A stretch of 64,000 bases of DNA from Burkholderiaceae bacterium (GTDB lineage: Bacteria > Pseudomonadota > Gammaproteobacteria > Burkholderiales > Burkholderiaceae_C), in the NCBI GenBank assembly GCA_019234815.1, contig JAFALA010000007.1, forward strand, positions 1 through 64,000. The letters run 5' to 3'. Positions 1 to 9,859 of the stretch are shown piece after piece (the first letter of the stretch is position 1; each line of letters opens with the position of its first letter). Below the pieces are notes generated by a model, which saw only the letters and a program-made list of their open reading frames with translations, had not been told where the DNA came from and did not search any database. The translations under genes and the position numbers were made by a program.

Positions 1-235
1 ATGACCGCCGGCGCGGAAATCGGCCATTCGCTGCCATCTGCGCCGACTGGCAGCTGAGCCTTCGACAGCGGTCGCTCAAGTGCGCCGGCGCAGTCGGCGG
101 CTGGCGCGCGACACCTTTCGGCCGACGCGACCGGCTCTTCACGACCCTGAGCTGCCGTTCGCGACGCCGGATTGGACTCCGAAAAGCTGCCGATCGCCCT
201 GCCGGAGCGTGAACGGCAAATCACGACCCGGAGCG
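1..235. other. unassigned left edge, no gene recognised
   Basis: High-GC stretch ending at the tRNA fragment. A short reading frame from base 1 stops at base 57, but it is too short to identify and could be the tail of something outside the window. I see no recognisable domain, promoter or repeat here. Confidence 0.4.
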
Positions 236-270
236 GAAGGTCGTAGGTTCAAATCCTGCCCCCGCAACCA
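236..270 (+). tRNA. 3' fragment of initiator tRNA-Met (probable att site)
   Basis: The 35 nt match the 3' end of a bacterial initiator tRNA-Met from the end of the anticodon stem: GAAGG, then the T-arm with its TTCAAAT loop, then the acceptor strand CCCCGCA, discriminator A and CCA. The 5' part (CGCGGGG acceptor strand, D-arm and CAT anticodon) is absent upstream, so this is not a working tRNA. Such 3' fragments are what integrative elements leave as attachment-site duplicates, and an integrase-like tail lies about 65 nt downstream. Confidence 0.75.
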
Positions 271-298
271 AGAAACGTTGCCAGATCAACGAGTTGAC

Positions 299-321
299 AA
301 AGCCCGCTATGTGCGGGCTTT
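299..321 (+). terminator. intrinsic terminator downstream of the tRNA fragment
   Basis: A 9-bp perfect stem AAAGCCCGC / GCGGGCTTT with loop TATGT. The downstream arm ends in TTT followed by GTGCTTTCT. It sits 28 nt after the tRNA CCA, as expected of the tRNA's own terminator. Confidence 0.7.
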
Positions 322-640
322 GTGCTTTCTGGGGTTTCGTGCCCATTTTGTGCCCATACGCCCCCATTCCACTCGCATAGATTGTGTCGCCCAGGGCGGA
401 GTGCAGCCAGTCGAGTTCAGCGGCCGAATGACCCGCCTCAGCTTGACCTGAAATTCGAAGATGGGCCTCGCATCGACAGAGCAGTTCGACTTCACAGTCG
501 CGGCGCAGGGAACGGCCTGCCGCCGGTCAAATGTGCCGCAATTGCCGGACCCGGCGGATGCAAAGCATGGCAGGTTTCCACTGACACATCTTTTGCCAAG
601 CACGCGGTCCGCGTCTCTGAGTCTGCGATAGCCACGCCAT
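322..640 (-). pseudogene. decayed integrase-like C-terminal tail
   Basis: Read on the minus strand, one frame gives a segment containing ELDWLHSALGDTIY and then GHKMGTK. This resembles the C-terminal tails of tRNA-targeting site-specific integrases, by recollection of the family rather than a search. Bases 336-402 are related to 46550-46620. No complete integrase domain or catalytic R-H-R-Y set is visible between here and the next gene. I call it a degenerate remnant; the family assignment is tentative. Confidence 0.35.
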
Positions 641-3277
641 TCATCCGGGCGCATCGCAGTGCGCCAACTTTGGCAGCCATGCTTCGCAAGCGGTCGATGA
701 AATTGGCGCGCTGAACAAATACCCTTGAAACTCATCGCACTGATGCTCTTTCAGAATTTCGCTCTGCTGCAAGGTTTCTACACCTTCCGCCGTGACCTGC
801 AGACCCAGTGCATGTGCGAGCTGAATGATGGACGAGGCAATCACGCGGTCGCTGCGATTGGCATCAAGTTCTTGCACAAATCGTCTATCGACCTTCAATC
901 GATGAAGTGGATAGTCCTTCAAGTACGCCAACGATGAATAGCCAGTGCCGAAGTCATCGATTGCTATCCTCGCACCCAGCGCGACAAGCTGATGCAGACG
1001 ATCGGCCGCCTCTCGCGGATCTTCCATCAGCGCCGTCTCGGTAATTTCGAGCTCCAGCTGTGTTGGTGGCCACCCGGTCTCGGCGAGCACGCGTTTAACG
1101 TAAGCGACAAATGAATGATGGCGCAGCTGATGCGTCGACACATTGACTGACATGGTCAAATCTTTTTCGCTCTGCAGCTGCCATTGCATGGCCTGCTTGC
1201 AACTTTCTCGCAGAACCCACTCGCCGATGGCGACGATCTGCCCGCTTTCTTCGGCCAGCGGAATGAACTTTTCCGGTGAAACCTTGCCGTGATCCGGGTG
1301 GTGCCATCGAAGCAGGGCTTCAAAACCGATCAATTGGCCGTCGCAGGCCTTCACACGAGGCTGGAATTCAAGTGCAAACTGATCGCGCTTGATGGCATTG
1401 ACAAGATCCTGTTGCAGCAACGCGCGTTCTCGCGCTCGTTCGGTCATGCGTTGCTCGAAAAAGCACCAGGTATTGCGACCCTGACCTTTGGCCCGGTACA
1501 TTGCCAAGTCGGCATTACTCATCATTTCCTCGACGTCCCGCGCATCGGCCGGCGATATCGTAATACCCACACTTGCCCCCACCTTCATCGTCCGGCCAGC
1601 ATGAACGAACGGGAGGCTCAACGCACCCAGCACTTTTTCTGCAACGGCCGCTGCGTCATCAATTCCTGCGTCAAGTAGCAAAAGCGCAAATTCGTCGCCT
1701 CCCATGCGCGCCAACAAGTCTCCCCCACGCAAGGCATTCTTGAGCCGGCTCGCGACCTGGCGCAACAGCTCGTCGCCGTAGCTGTGTCCCAAAGAATCAT
1801 TGACGTGCTTGAAATGATCGAGATCTATGCATAACAAAGCCAGGGTGCTGCCATGACGCTCGGCGTGAGCCATCGCTTTTTCCACACTGTCGTGGAAATG
1901 CCGTCGATTGGGCAATTCGGTCAGCGGGTCTTGAAGTGCCAGGCACAACAAGGACTGCTCAAGTCCGTGCCGCTCGGTCACATCACGCACGATGCACAAA
2001 GTCGTATTACCCCCCGAAAATGACTGTGGAACCAATGCAACTTCAACTGGAAATGATTCGCCGTTACGACGCGCGCCGGAGAACAAGCGTGCTTCACCGA
2101 TGGACCGTGTGTGCGGATCGGAAAAATAGTTGCTGCGCTCATGTGCATGACTGGTTCGAAGCTGCTGAGGAACCAGCGCCTCGATTTGCAAGCCGGTCAG
2201 ACTATTTTCAGGCCAGCCGAACATGGCTGCGGCGGCTGGGTTGGCATCAACGATTGCGCCATTTGAATCAACCAGCAACAGCCCGTCTGGCGCTGTCTCA
2301 AACAGCTGGCGATAGCGCTTCCGATCCTCTTCGACCGCACGGCCCGTCTCGACAAGCTTGTGCCACGGTGCCAGAATTCCCTCTTTAAAGAGCGTCCGGT
2401 AGACAAGCAGCCATGCGATCACCTTGAACATGCGGCTGAACAGACCTTTTGACAAATCGCCCAATGGCAGATCTGCGCCAAAGGCAATGCCAATGCCTGC
2501 GAGCAAGGCGGCGGTAGACAACAGCGCAAACGCAGCTTCACCGCGCCGATAACGCCTTGCAAACAACCACGCCGCAAAAAGCGCCACAAATGCCAAGCTC
2601 ATTTCGATGAGGGCACCCGTTCTCGCGATCGAAGGCAGCCAACGGGATGCGGTGAGCTCCACGCACAAACTGATTGCAACCCATGCGGCGGCAAGTGCGG
2701 AGCCCACACGTATGGAACGCGTCCGGGCCAGGCTCGACGGCCCCAGCGCTGCTGCCATCATGGCCGCGACGGCCGCACCATCGGCACTGAGTTGCAATAC
2801 GACCGGCAGAGGGCCTTCATCTGCGAACGTCGCACCTGGCGTGATCGCCACGATTAACATTTCCAGGCCGCCTAGTATCGCGATGGCGAAATGACCGAAT
2901 CCCGCAAGAACGAAATTGGTCGGTTGCCCCCGTCGCGTGTTCCACGTCAGCAATGAGATCGCCAGTGACACCGCCATGCTGAGCATCTTGAGGCCAAGAT
3001 GCAGGCCGACGCGTGCTTGCGGATCTGCCAATTGCCACTGCAGGATTGCAGCGATCGTTGGCAGCGCGACAGCCGTAGTCACCAGCAGAAAAAGTCTCGA
3101 ATCGAGTTTAGCGTTCAGGTCTGGGGCCACTGCGTTTGCATTGGCGTGCGAGTCGTCAGAAGCATTTCCGGCTGCGCCGGGCTGTTGAAGGTTCGTCGAC
3201 CTGTCACCGGACACACCATTCGTGCACGCGCCCGCGGATGCCATCAGCGTTGCAGCAAGAAACGTTTTCATTGGCAT
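641..3277 (-). CDS. membrane-anchored PAS-GGDEF-EAL c-di-GMP protein
   Basis: About 878 residues. An N-terminal membrane sensor region with roughly eight hydrophobic segments (about 50-315) precedes a PAS domain (about 330-445), GGDEF (about 455-615) and EAL (about 620-870). The cyclase signature MGGDEF is intact and is preceded five residues earlier by RGGD, an inhibitory I-site. The EAL motif (FEALLRW) and the DDFGTGYSS loop are also intact, so both synthesis and hydrolysis of cyclic di-GMP are possible on motif grounds. The start is uncertain: ATG codons at 3277 and 3271 precede a signal-like segment, and a longer frame to 3397 lacks support. There is no operon partner. Confidence 0.85.
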   Translation of the reverse strand: MPMKTFLAATLMASAGACTNGVSGDRSTNLQQPGAAGNASDDSHANANAVAPDLNAKLDSRLFLLVTTAVALPTIAAILQWQLADPQARVGLHLGLKMLSMAVSLAISLLTWNTRRGQPTNFVLAGFGHFAIAILGGLEMLIVAITPGATFADEGPLPVVLQLSADGAAVAAMMAAALGPSSLARTRSIRVGSALAAAWVAISLCVELTASRWLPSIARTGALIEMSLAFVALFAAWLFARRYRRGEAAFALLSTAALLAGIGIAFGADLPLGDLSKGLFSRMFKVIAWLLVYRTLFKEGILAPWHKLVETGRAVEEDRKRYRQLFETAPDGLLLVDSNGAIVDANPAAAAMFGWPENSLTGLQIEALVPQQLRTSHAHERSNYFSDPHTRSIGEARLFSGARRNGESFPVEVALVPQSFSGGNTTLCIVRDVTERHGLEQSLLCLALQDPLTELPNRRHFHDSVEKAMAHAERHGSTLALLCIDLDHFKHVNDSLGHSYGDELLRQVASRLKNALRGGDLLARMGGDEFALLLLDAGIDDAAAVAEKVLGALSLPFVHAGRTMKVGASVGITISPADARDVEEMMSNADLAMYRAKGQGRNTWCFFEQRMTERARERALLQQDLVNAIKRDQFALEFQPRVKACDGQLIGFEALLRWHHPDHGKVSPEKFIPLAEESGQIVAIGEWVLRESCKQAMQWQLQSEKDLTMSVNVSTHQLRHHSFVAYVKRVLAETGWPPTQLELEITETALMEDPREAADRLHQLVALGARIAIDDFGTGYSSLAYLKDYPLHRLKVDRRFVQELDANRSDRVIASSIIQLAHALGLQVTAEGVETLQQSEILKEHQCDEFQGYLFSAPISSTACEAWLPKLAHCDAPG

Positions 3278-3368
3278 ATGCTTGAACAGCAAGGATGAGG
3301 TGGACCCCCATCTAGGGGCAAGGGAACCGCTTTGGCCTTTTGCTGATCTTTTTGCGGCACCACGCAAT

Positions 3369-3399
3369 AGGTGCCTCGCCGAGACAGTGTCAGGCACCT
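3369..3399. terminator. hairpin AGGTGCCT / AGGCACCT
   Basis: An 8-bp perfect inverted repeat with a 15-nt loop lies between the FUSC remnant and the GGDEF/EAL gene. No T-tract follows, so it is either a weak terminator for the leftward efflux operon or a dispersed palindrome. Confidence 0.35.
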
Positions 3400-3451
3400 T
3401 GACTGTCCCTCCGGCGCATTGCGCGCCGGCTACAGGGAGGGACTCGAAAAA

Positions 3452-3784
3452 TTACAATCGAAATTTTTCGCAGCAGCCGTTGTGCAATGACTGAAAATGC
3501 GATCTGCGCCGCCGTGTCGATGCCCCGGGATTTGCGATCGTGCCGACGGTGACGGCGATGGTAGCGCCCGCGGTGGTGCCCAGGATACGGCCGAAAATCG
3601 AGCGTCGGGTCGCTTCGAAGCTCTCCGGCGAAACGACCAGGCTGGACATCGAAGCCCAGACGGGATGAGACATGCTCGCCGCCACGCCCAGCAGGTAGGC
3701 GCCGGCGCCCGACGCGGCGACACGCGCCGTAAATGAAGGCACAGACGCTGCGGCCTCGGGGGGCGGCAAGCGCGGTTTGGTCAT
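3452..3784 (-). pseudogene. truncated FUSC-family transporter (N-terminal fragment)
   Basis: From MTKPRLPPP about 85 residues resemble the first membrane segments of FUSC / aromatic-acid exporter proteins, with the characteristic stretch ASMSHPVWASMSSLVVSPES and then GRILGTTAGA. The frame then runs into unrelated sequence and stops at 110 residues, whereas intact members have 350 or more. It lies 189 bp after the outer-membrane factor gene in the same orientation, where FUSC genes often accompany RND pumps. Either a deletion joined its 5' end to unrelated DNA or the rest was lost. Confidence 0.65.
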
Positions 3785-3973
3785 CAGCTGGCACCTCGCG
3801 GCAGCGTGCAGTGGTCGCATGCCATGGAAGCAATTGGAGACGGCAGACGTGTCGCCGCAGTTTCAGGGGCGGGATTCCGAATTGCACCTGTAGCGCAGAC
3901 TTTCGATGCGAAGCGCTCGCGCAGTCGAACGCGAACCGGGGACGCCTCGTGCTGAGCTCGGGCATCATGATCG

Positions 3974-5431
3974 TCACCGCGGCATTCGAGCCTTTGGCGT
4001 GAGTTCCGTCGGCGTGGGTGCCTGCCATCCGCCGCCGAGCGCCCGTACGAGGTCGACTGTCGCGACGAACTGGTGCCGCTTCAGCAGCAACTCATCGCGC
4101 TGCGCAGACAGACTGGCCCGCCGGGCCAGCAGCAGGTCGGCGTACGCGCTGGCACCGGTGTGGTAGCGAATGTCGGCCACTTCCTGCGCTCGCAGCGACC
4201 ACTGAACCGCCTGCGCCTGGTGGATGTCCTCGCGCCGCAGGGTCGACAGCGTCGCGAGCTGATCCTCGACCTCGTTGATCGCCTTGATGACCTTGCCGCG
4301 GTAGGCGGCGGACGCCGCATCGACGTCGGCCTCCGCACCTAGCAGCGCCGCCTTGCGCTGGCCGCCGTCGAACAGTGGCAGCGCCCACTGCGGGCCCAGC
4401 GACCACGCCCGGCTCGGCAGGCTTAGGAGCGAACTCGACGCGGTGCTTTCGACCCCACCGGCAATCGACAGCACCAGGCTGGGAAACCAGGCCAGCCGTG
4501 CGATCCCGGCGCGCGCGTTCGCAGCCGCGACTCGCTGGGCTGCTGCCGCGACGTCGGGACGCCGCCGCAGCAAGTCTGACGGGATTCCTGCTGCCAGCTC
4601 CGGCAGAGTCGCGGTCCCTGCAGCGGGCGCAAGAGGCAAGCTGGCCGCCGGCTGACCGGTGAGCGTTGCGAGTGCGTGACGCAAAGCCGCCCGCTGTGTG
4701 TCCAGATCGATGCTGCGGGCCTGCAACGCCTCCAAGTCGCGCTGCGTCAGCGCGACCTCCAGTTCGGAGGCGGTGCCGTCCGCGAGACGCCATCGTGTGA
4801 CATCGAGCAGTTCCTGTAGGTCAGCCAGGGAGCTGGCAAGCAGGACCCGCTCGGCGTCGATCGAACGTAATGTGAGATAGTCTTTGGCAAGGTCGGCTTG
4901 CAAGGCGAGCTGCAGCGAGGCGACATCGGCGCCCTCAGCCTCCGCGTCGCTGTTCGACGCCGCCGCTTGAGCGGCGACGCGCCCGAAGAGGTCGGGCTCC
5001 CAGCTGGCGCCGAGGCTGGCCACGTGGTCGTCGACCGTGCGGCCCGCGAGGGCTCGCCCCACTACATTGGCGGACGTATGCGCGCGACTGGTACCGACAT
5101 TGGCTGAGACCTGTGGCGCCGCGCCGGCACGCTGGAGATCTGCGTCGGCGCGCGCGCGGCGCAGCTGCGCCAGGGCACGCGCCATGTCTGCGTTGGAGGT
5201 GGCGACCTGGGCTTCGAGTGCGTCCAGCGTCGGGTCGCCGAATGCACGCCACCAGTCTGGGCGCACCTGTTCGCTCACGCCGTCGGTCGGCGCGGTCTCG
5301 ACAAACGCGGAGGGCAGCGTCATCGGTGCCGGGCCTTCGGGCGGCGCCGATGCGCAGGCGGCCAGCAACGCCATCGCGGTGATCCCCAGCAGTGCGGGGA
5401 TCTTGCGTGCAGCGACCTTGGTGCGCTTCAT
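3974..5431 (-). CDS. RND efflux outer-membrane lipoprotein (NodT family)
   Basis: 485 residues. The lipoprotein signal peptide ends in LLAACAS, with Cys as the acylation site, followed by two repeated outer-membrane efflux domains rich in Ala and Leu helices. This is the trimeric channel that drains an RND pump across the outer membrane. The start is the ATG that overlaps the stop of the adaptor gene by 4 nt (ATGA), which indicates translational coupling; the longer frame lacks a signal peptide. It is the third gene of the pump-adaptor-channel operon. Confidence 0.9.
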   Translation of the reverse strand: MKRTKVAARKIPALLGITAMALLAACASAPPEGPAPMTLPSAFVETAPTDGVSEQVRPDWWRAFGDPTLDALEAQVATSNADMARALAQLRRARADADLQRAGAAPQVSANVGTSRAHTSANVVGRALAGRTVDDHVASLGASWEPDLFGRVAAQAAASNSDAEAEGADVASLQLALQADLAKDYLTLRSIDAERVLLASSLADLQELLDVTRWRLADGTASELEVALTQRDLEALQARSIDLDTQRAALRHALATLTGQPAASLPLAPAAGTATLPELAAGIPSDLLRRRPDVAAAAQRVAAANARAGIARLAWFPSLVLSIAGGVESTASSSLLSLPSRAWSLGPQWALPLFDGGQRKAALLGAEADVDAASAAYRGKVIKAINEVEDQLATLSTLRREDIHQAQAVQWSLRAQEVADIRYHTGASAYADLLLARRASLSAQRDELLLKRHQFVATVDLVRALGGGWQAPTPTELTPKARMPR

Positions 5432-6570
5432 GACGTGGAAGACACTGGTCGTGCCGTCAAGCTGCGTACCTGCTGTCCGTCGACGATCGAATCGCCCGGA
5501 TTCGCGACGACGCATGTCTCCGGCGGCATCATCGGCGAGACGACGAGCGTCGTGCCGAGATCACGCACCACTTGCACCGACCGCAGTGACACCCGCCCGT
5601 CCGCGCCGATGATGGCGATGCGCGGACCTTCAGGGCGGTACATCACGGATTCCACCGGGAGGCTGCTGCCGTTGAAGTCGGCCTTGGGCGACAACGTGAC
5701 TTCCACGTACTGGCCGGGTAGCCAGGCACCGTCGGCATTGTCGACGTCCACTTCGACCTGAAGCATCCGCGACGTCGTATCGATGGCGCCAGCTGTGCGA
5801 GAGACCGTGCCGTCGACCGTGCGTGACCCCCCGGTGATGTGCACGACCGTGCCGATGCCAACCGAGCCGGCTTCGTGGTCGGGCACTGATACCAGGGCAC
5901 GAAGTCGGGTGGACTGCACTTCGTGGAACAGCTCCGCGGGCGAGGCCGCGTTCACCAGCGTGCCGACATCTACGGCGCGCGCCGTGATCACGCCATCGAA
6001 GGGGGCGACGATTCTTGTATAGGTGACCGCCTGTGCCAGGCGCGCGACGTTCGCACGCGCCGCGGCGAGTTGCGCGCGGCGCGCCTCGAGGTCGGCCATG
6101 CGTTGCTCCGCTTCCTGGCGCGAGGTCGCCTTGCCTTGCAGCATGTCCTGCCACCGCTGCGCGGAGCTTTGTGCGATGTCGAAATTCGCCTGGGCAGTGG
6201 CTTGGTCGGAACGCGCCTGTTCCAGTGCCGCGTCGAGTTCAGGAGCCAGGATGGTGGCCAATGTCTGGCCGGCATGCACATGGCTGCCGATGTCGGCCGA
6301 CCAGTGCGTGACGTAGCCACTGCTGCGAGCCCGTAGCGACGCGTCGGACCACGCGGTAAGCGTCCCGGGCAGAGTGATCGTCGCGTCGGCGTGCGAGAGG
6401 GCCGGGTGAATGACTTGCACATTCATCACCGCATTTCTGGCGGCCAGCTGTCGCGCGTGCACCTGGGCCTGCCAGCGCGGCACTCCGCCGGCAGCGAGCA
6501 GGACAAGGAGGATGGCGGCGGGGGCCCAGCGACGCGCGTGACGTCGATTCGACGAGGAGACGTTGTCCAT
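5428..6570 (-). CDS. RND periplasmic adaptor (membrane fusion protein)
   Basis: 380 residues. An N-terminal anchor segment (about 14-28) is followed by a lipoyl-like half, an alpha-helical hairpin (about 110-185), the second lipoyl half with APFDGVITARAVDVGTLV, and a beta-barrel domain. It would link the inner-membrane pump to the NodT channel. The start ATG at 6570 is preceded by AAGGATT. The gene begins 17 bp after the RND gene and overlaps the next gene by 4 nt. Confidence 0.9.
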   Translation of the reverse strand: MDNVSSSNRRHARRWAPAAILLVLLAAGGVPRWQAQVHARQLAARNAVMNVQVIHPALSHADATITLPGTLTAWSDASLRARSSGYVTHWSADIGSHVHAGQTLATILAPELDAALEQARSDQATAQANFDIAQSSAQRWQDMLQGKATSRQEAEQRMADLEARRAQLAAARANVARLAQAVTYTRIVAPFDGVITARAVDVGTLVNAASPAELFHEVQSTRLRALVSVPDHEAGSVGIGTVVHITGGSRTVDGTVSRTAGAIDTTSRMLQVEVDVDNADGAWLPGQYVEVTLSPKADFNGSSLPVESVMYRPEGPRIAIIGADGRVSLRSVQVVRDLGTTLVVSPMMPPETCVVANPGDSIVDGQQVRSLTARPVSSTS

Positions 6571-6587
6571 GTAAATCCTTGGAAGAA

Positions 6588-9500
6588 TCAGGCGGCGAGA
6601 AGCGCCGTGTCGCGCAACGCGCGGCGCTGGCGCAGCCAGGCATGAAGCACGGCGAACAGAAGCGGCACGAAGAGCAGCGTGGAGGCGGTGCCAGCGGCAA
6701 GCCCCCCGATCACGGCCCGCCCCAGCGGCGCGTTCTGCTCTCCGCCGTCGCCGAGGCCGAGCGCCATCGGCAGCATTCCGATCAGCATTGCGAGTGCGGT
6801 CATCATCACGGGACGAAAGCGGGATGCGGTGGCCTCGAGCGCTGCCTGCAGCGGCGCGTGTCCGGAAGCCAGCAACTGGCGCGAGGCGTTGACGACCAGG
6901 ATGGAATTGGCCGTCGCGACACCCATGCACAGGATCGTTCCGGTGAGCGCCGGGACGCTGACTGAGGTCTGGCTCACGAACAGCATCCACGCGATGCCTG
7001 CCAGCGAGGCGGGCAGCCCGCCGACAATGATCAATGGATCCAGCCAGGATTGAAAGTTCACAACCATCAGCAGGTAGACGAGCACTACGGCGAACGCCAG
7101 ACCGGAAAGCAGTCCCGCGAAGGAGTCTTGCATGGACTGCACCTGGCCGCGCAGCGCGACGCTCGTGCCCGGCGGCAGGTGCGCACGCTCCTCGGCCAGG
7201 ATGCGATTGATGTCGCCGGCCACCGCACCCAGGTCGCGGCCTTGCACGCCGGCATACACGTCGATGACCGGATTGATGTCCGCATGGGACACGACCGCCT
7301 GCTCGGTGCCACGCGAGATCGTGCCCAACGAGCCCAGAACAACCCCTGGCGAGGTCGTTCCTGCGGTCGTCGTGGCGCCGCCGAGTAGCAGCCCGTCGAG
7401 CGCATCGAGGGAGGCCACATCGCGTTGCGGCACCATGGTCGTCACCGGATAGCTCACGCCGTTCTTGGGGTCGACCCAGAAATTGGGCGCCGTTTGCGCG
7501 CTGCCAGAGAGGGCGATCAGCAGGTTCTGGGCGGCGTCTCGCTGTACCACCTGCGACTGCATGGCCTTGTTGCGGTCGACGTTCACGTGCAGCACCGGCA
7601 TGTCGGCCGGCTGCTGGACGCGCGCGTCGACGACACCGGGTACCCCACGCACGCGCACCAGCAGGCGCTGGGCGGCGGCTTGGTCGGCCACCAGGCTCTT
7701 GCCGACCACTTGGATGTCGATCGGTGCCGGCAAACCGAAGTTGAGGATCTGGCTGACGATGTCGGCAGGCAGGAAGGCGAAGCTGAGCTGCGGATACTTG
7801 TCAACCAGCGCTTGACGCAGGTGGGCCACCAGGACGGGCGTGCTGCCGTGCTTGGGCTTGAGCATGATGAGAACCTCGGCGTCGCTCGAGCCGATCGCGC
7901 CCGAAGAGGTGTAGGTTAGATTGATGCCACTGACAGGCAGGCCGATGTTGTCCAGCACCATTTCCAGCTGGTCATCGGGCACGTTGTCGCGAACCGTGTG
8001 CTCCACCTCGTCGACCAAGCGAGCCGTCTCTTCGATGCGGGTTCCGGTGGGCGCATGCACGTGAAGGCGGATCTCGCCGGTGTCCACAACGGGGAAGAAG
8101 TCGCGCCCTGCGAAGGCGAGAAGCATCAACGACGTGGCGATCGTCACGACGACGATGACGGCGGCCCGTCCCGGACGCGCGAGGATGCGCCTGAGTAGCC
8201 GTTCGTGCGCGGCACGCAGCGCATCGAAGCGATGCTCGAACCGCCGCTGCCAGCGGCCAAGTCGCGCCGGGATGCCCACCGACGCAGCCGTGTTCTCGGG
8301 CTTGGGCATGCGCATCCAGAACATCGCCAGCGTCGGCACGAGCGTGCGGGACAGCAGGTAGGACGCAGCCATCGCGAACACCACGGCCTCGGCCAGCGGC
8401 ACGAACAGGTAGCGCGCCACGCCGCTGAGCAGGAACATCGGCAGGAAGACGATGCAGATGCACAACGTCGAGACCAGCGTCGGTGCGGCGATGTCGCCGG
8501 AGCCGATGAGTATGGCCTCGTGCAGCGATTGCCCGTTCTCCAGATGGTGCGTGATGTTCTCGATCGCTACCGTCGCGTCGTCGACCAGGATGCCCACCGC
8601 GAGCGCCAGGCCGCCCAGGGTCATGATGTTCAGGGTCTGGCCCAGCGCGGCCAGCGCGATCATCGATGACAGTACGGCGAGCGGGATGGACACCGCGATG
8701 ATCAGCGTCGCACGCCAGCTTCCGAGGAACAGCAAGATCATGACCGCCGTCAGAGCGGCTGCGATCACGCCTTCGCGGATCACGCCCTGGATGGCGGCGG
8801 AGACGAAGACGGACTGATCGCCAAGCTGTTGGATCTGGAGGGCCTTGGGCAGCGTCGATTGCAACTGCACCAGCTTGGCCTTGGCCTGGGCGATGATGGC
8901 CAGCGTCGAGGAAGCCCCGCTCTTCTCGATCTGCAGCAGGGCAGCACGCTGGCCGTCGCGACGCACGATATTGGTCTGAGGCACGTAACCGTCGCGCACG
9001 CTGGCCACGTCGTCGATTCGAACGATCTCGTTGCCGGCGACATCGCGCACCGGCAACTGGCCGAGGGCGGCGACACTGTCGGCGCTGCCGTTCATGCGCA
9101 CGTCGTACTCACGCGCCCCGATCTTGGCGGTTCCGCCGGGCAAGGCGAGATTCTGGGCGTTCATCGCGTTGACGACGTCGGCGGGCGTCAGGCCGCGAGC
9201 CTGGAGGCGCTGCGGATCGAGATCGACCATGATCTGGCGTACTTTCCCCCCGAACGGCAACGGGACCGAGGCGCCCTGGATCGTCGCCAACTGGGGGCGA
9301 ACCGCCGTGTTGCCGAGGTCGTAAAGCTGCTGCTCGCCAAGGCCGTGGCTGGATAGTGCCAACTTCAGAATGGGTACGGTCGAGGCGCTGTACGTCAACA
9401 CGAGCGGTGGCAGCGTGCCAGGGGGCATGGTCTTCAAGAGCGACTGGGCCGAGGTGGACGCCTGGGCTACCGCGCGCGTGATGTCGGCGCCCGGATGGAA

Positions 9501-9785
9501 GGTTACTTTGACGACCGCGGTGCCGGCGTAGGTCTGGGAGTCGATGTGCTCGATATCCTCGACGTCGGAGGTCAGTGCACGTTCATAGCTGCCTGTGATA
9601 CGCTGCGCCATTTCCTCCGCCGAGAGACCGTTGTACGTCCAAACGACGCTGACGACCGGAATGTCGATCGCGGGAAAGATGTCGGTGGACATGCGCAAGA
9701 TCGCAAGCGATCCGAGAATGAGTAGCAGGACGGCCAGCACGATGAACGTGTGCGGCCGTTTCAGAGCGAGTTGAACGATCCACAT
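6588..9785 (-). CDS. RND multidrug efflux pump (HAE1/AcrB type)
   Basis: 1065 residues, normal for the family. Twelve hydrophobic segments and two large periplasmic loops are evident. The fourth-helix motif GILVDDATVAIENI carries the paired acidic residues of the proton relay, and the C-terminal half ends in the usual last helices. The protein lacks the heavy-metal (HME) methionine pattern, so an organic or drug substrate is more likely than metal, although the divergent regulators resemble metal-responsive ones. It is the first gene of a leftward operon. Confidence 0.9.
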   Translation of the reverse strand: MWIVQLALKRPHTFIVLAVLLLILGSLAILRMSTDIFPAIDIPVVSVVWTYNGLSAEEMAQRITGSYERALTSDVEDIEHIDSQTYAGTAVVKVTFHPGADITRAVAQASTSAQSLLKTMPPGTLPPLVLTYSASTVPILKLALSSHGLGEQQLYDLGNTAVRPQLATIQGASVPLPFGGKVRQIMVDLDPQRLQARGLTPADVVNAMNAQNLALPGGTAKIGAREYDVRMNGSADSVAALGQLPVRDVAGNEIVRIDDVASVRDGYVPQTNIVRRDGQRAALLQIEKSGASSTLAIIAQAKAKLVQLQSTLPKALQIQQLGDQSVFVSAAIQGVIREGVIAAALTAVMILLFLGSWRATLIIAVSIPLAVLSSMIALAALGQTLNIMTLGGLALAVGILVDDATVAIENITHHLENGQSLHEAILIGSGDIAAPTLVSTLCICIVFLPMFLLSGVARYLFVPLAEAVVFAMAASYLLSRTLVPTLAMFWMRMPKPENTAASVGIPARLGRWQRRFEHRFDALRAAHERLLRRILARPGRAAVIVVVTIATSLMLLAFAGRDFFPVVDTGEIRLHVHAPTGTRIEETARLVDEVEHTVRDNVPDDQLEMVLDNIGLPVSGINLTYTSSGAIGSSDAEVLIMLKPKHGSTPVLVAHLRQALVDKYPQLSFAFLPADIVSQILNFGLPAPIDIQVVGKSLVADQAAAQRLLVRVRGVPGVVDARVQQPADMPVLHVNVDRNKAMQSQVVQRDAAQNLLIALSGSAQTAPNFWVDPKNGVSYPVTTMVPQRDVASLDALDGLLLGGATTTAGTTSPGVVLGSLGTISRGTEQAVVSHADINPVIDVYAGVQGRDLGAVAGDINRILAEERAHLPPGTSVALRGQVQSMQDSFAGLLSGLAFAVVLVYLLMVVNFQSWLDPLIIVGGLPASLAGIAWMLFVSQTSVSVPALTGTILCMGVATANSILVVNASRQLLASGHAPLQAALEATASRFRPVMMTALAMLIGMLPMALGLGDGGEQNAPLGRAVIGGLAAGTASTLLFVPLLFAVLHAWLRQRRALRDTALLAA

Positions 9786-9859
9786 GGCGTGTTTTGATTG
9801 CGTACGACGCGAATGCCATCACGATACGAAGTGCGGGCTACCCCCGACCTGACGGGCGG

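Noticed and set aside
236-270. Intact initiator tRNA-Met gene
   Set aside because: The upstream sequence does not contain the 5' acceptor strand, D-arm or CAT anticodon; only the 3' third is present.
307-735. A 142-codon minus-strand frame as an intact gene
   Set aside because: It overlaps the terminator and the 3' end of the GGDEF/EAL gene, and the integrase-like reading is in another frame. It is better read as a decayed segment.
3390-4028. A 212-codon minus-strand frame overlapping the FUSC remnant
   Set aside because: It is out of frame with the recognisable FUSC segment and its product is Arg-rich without motif.
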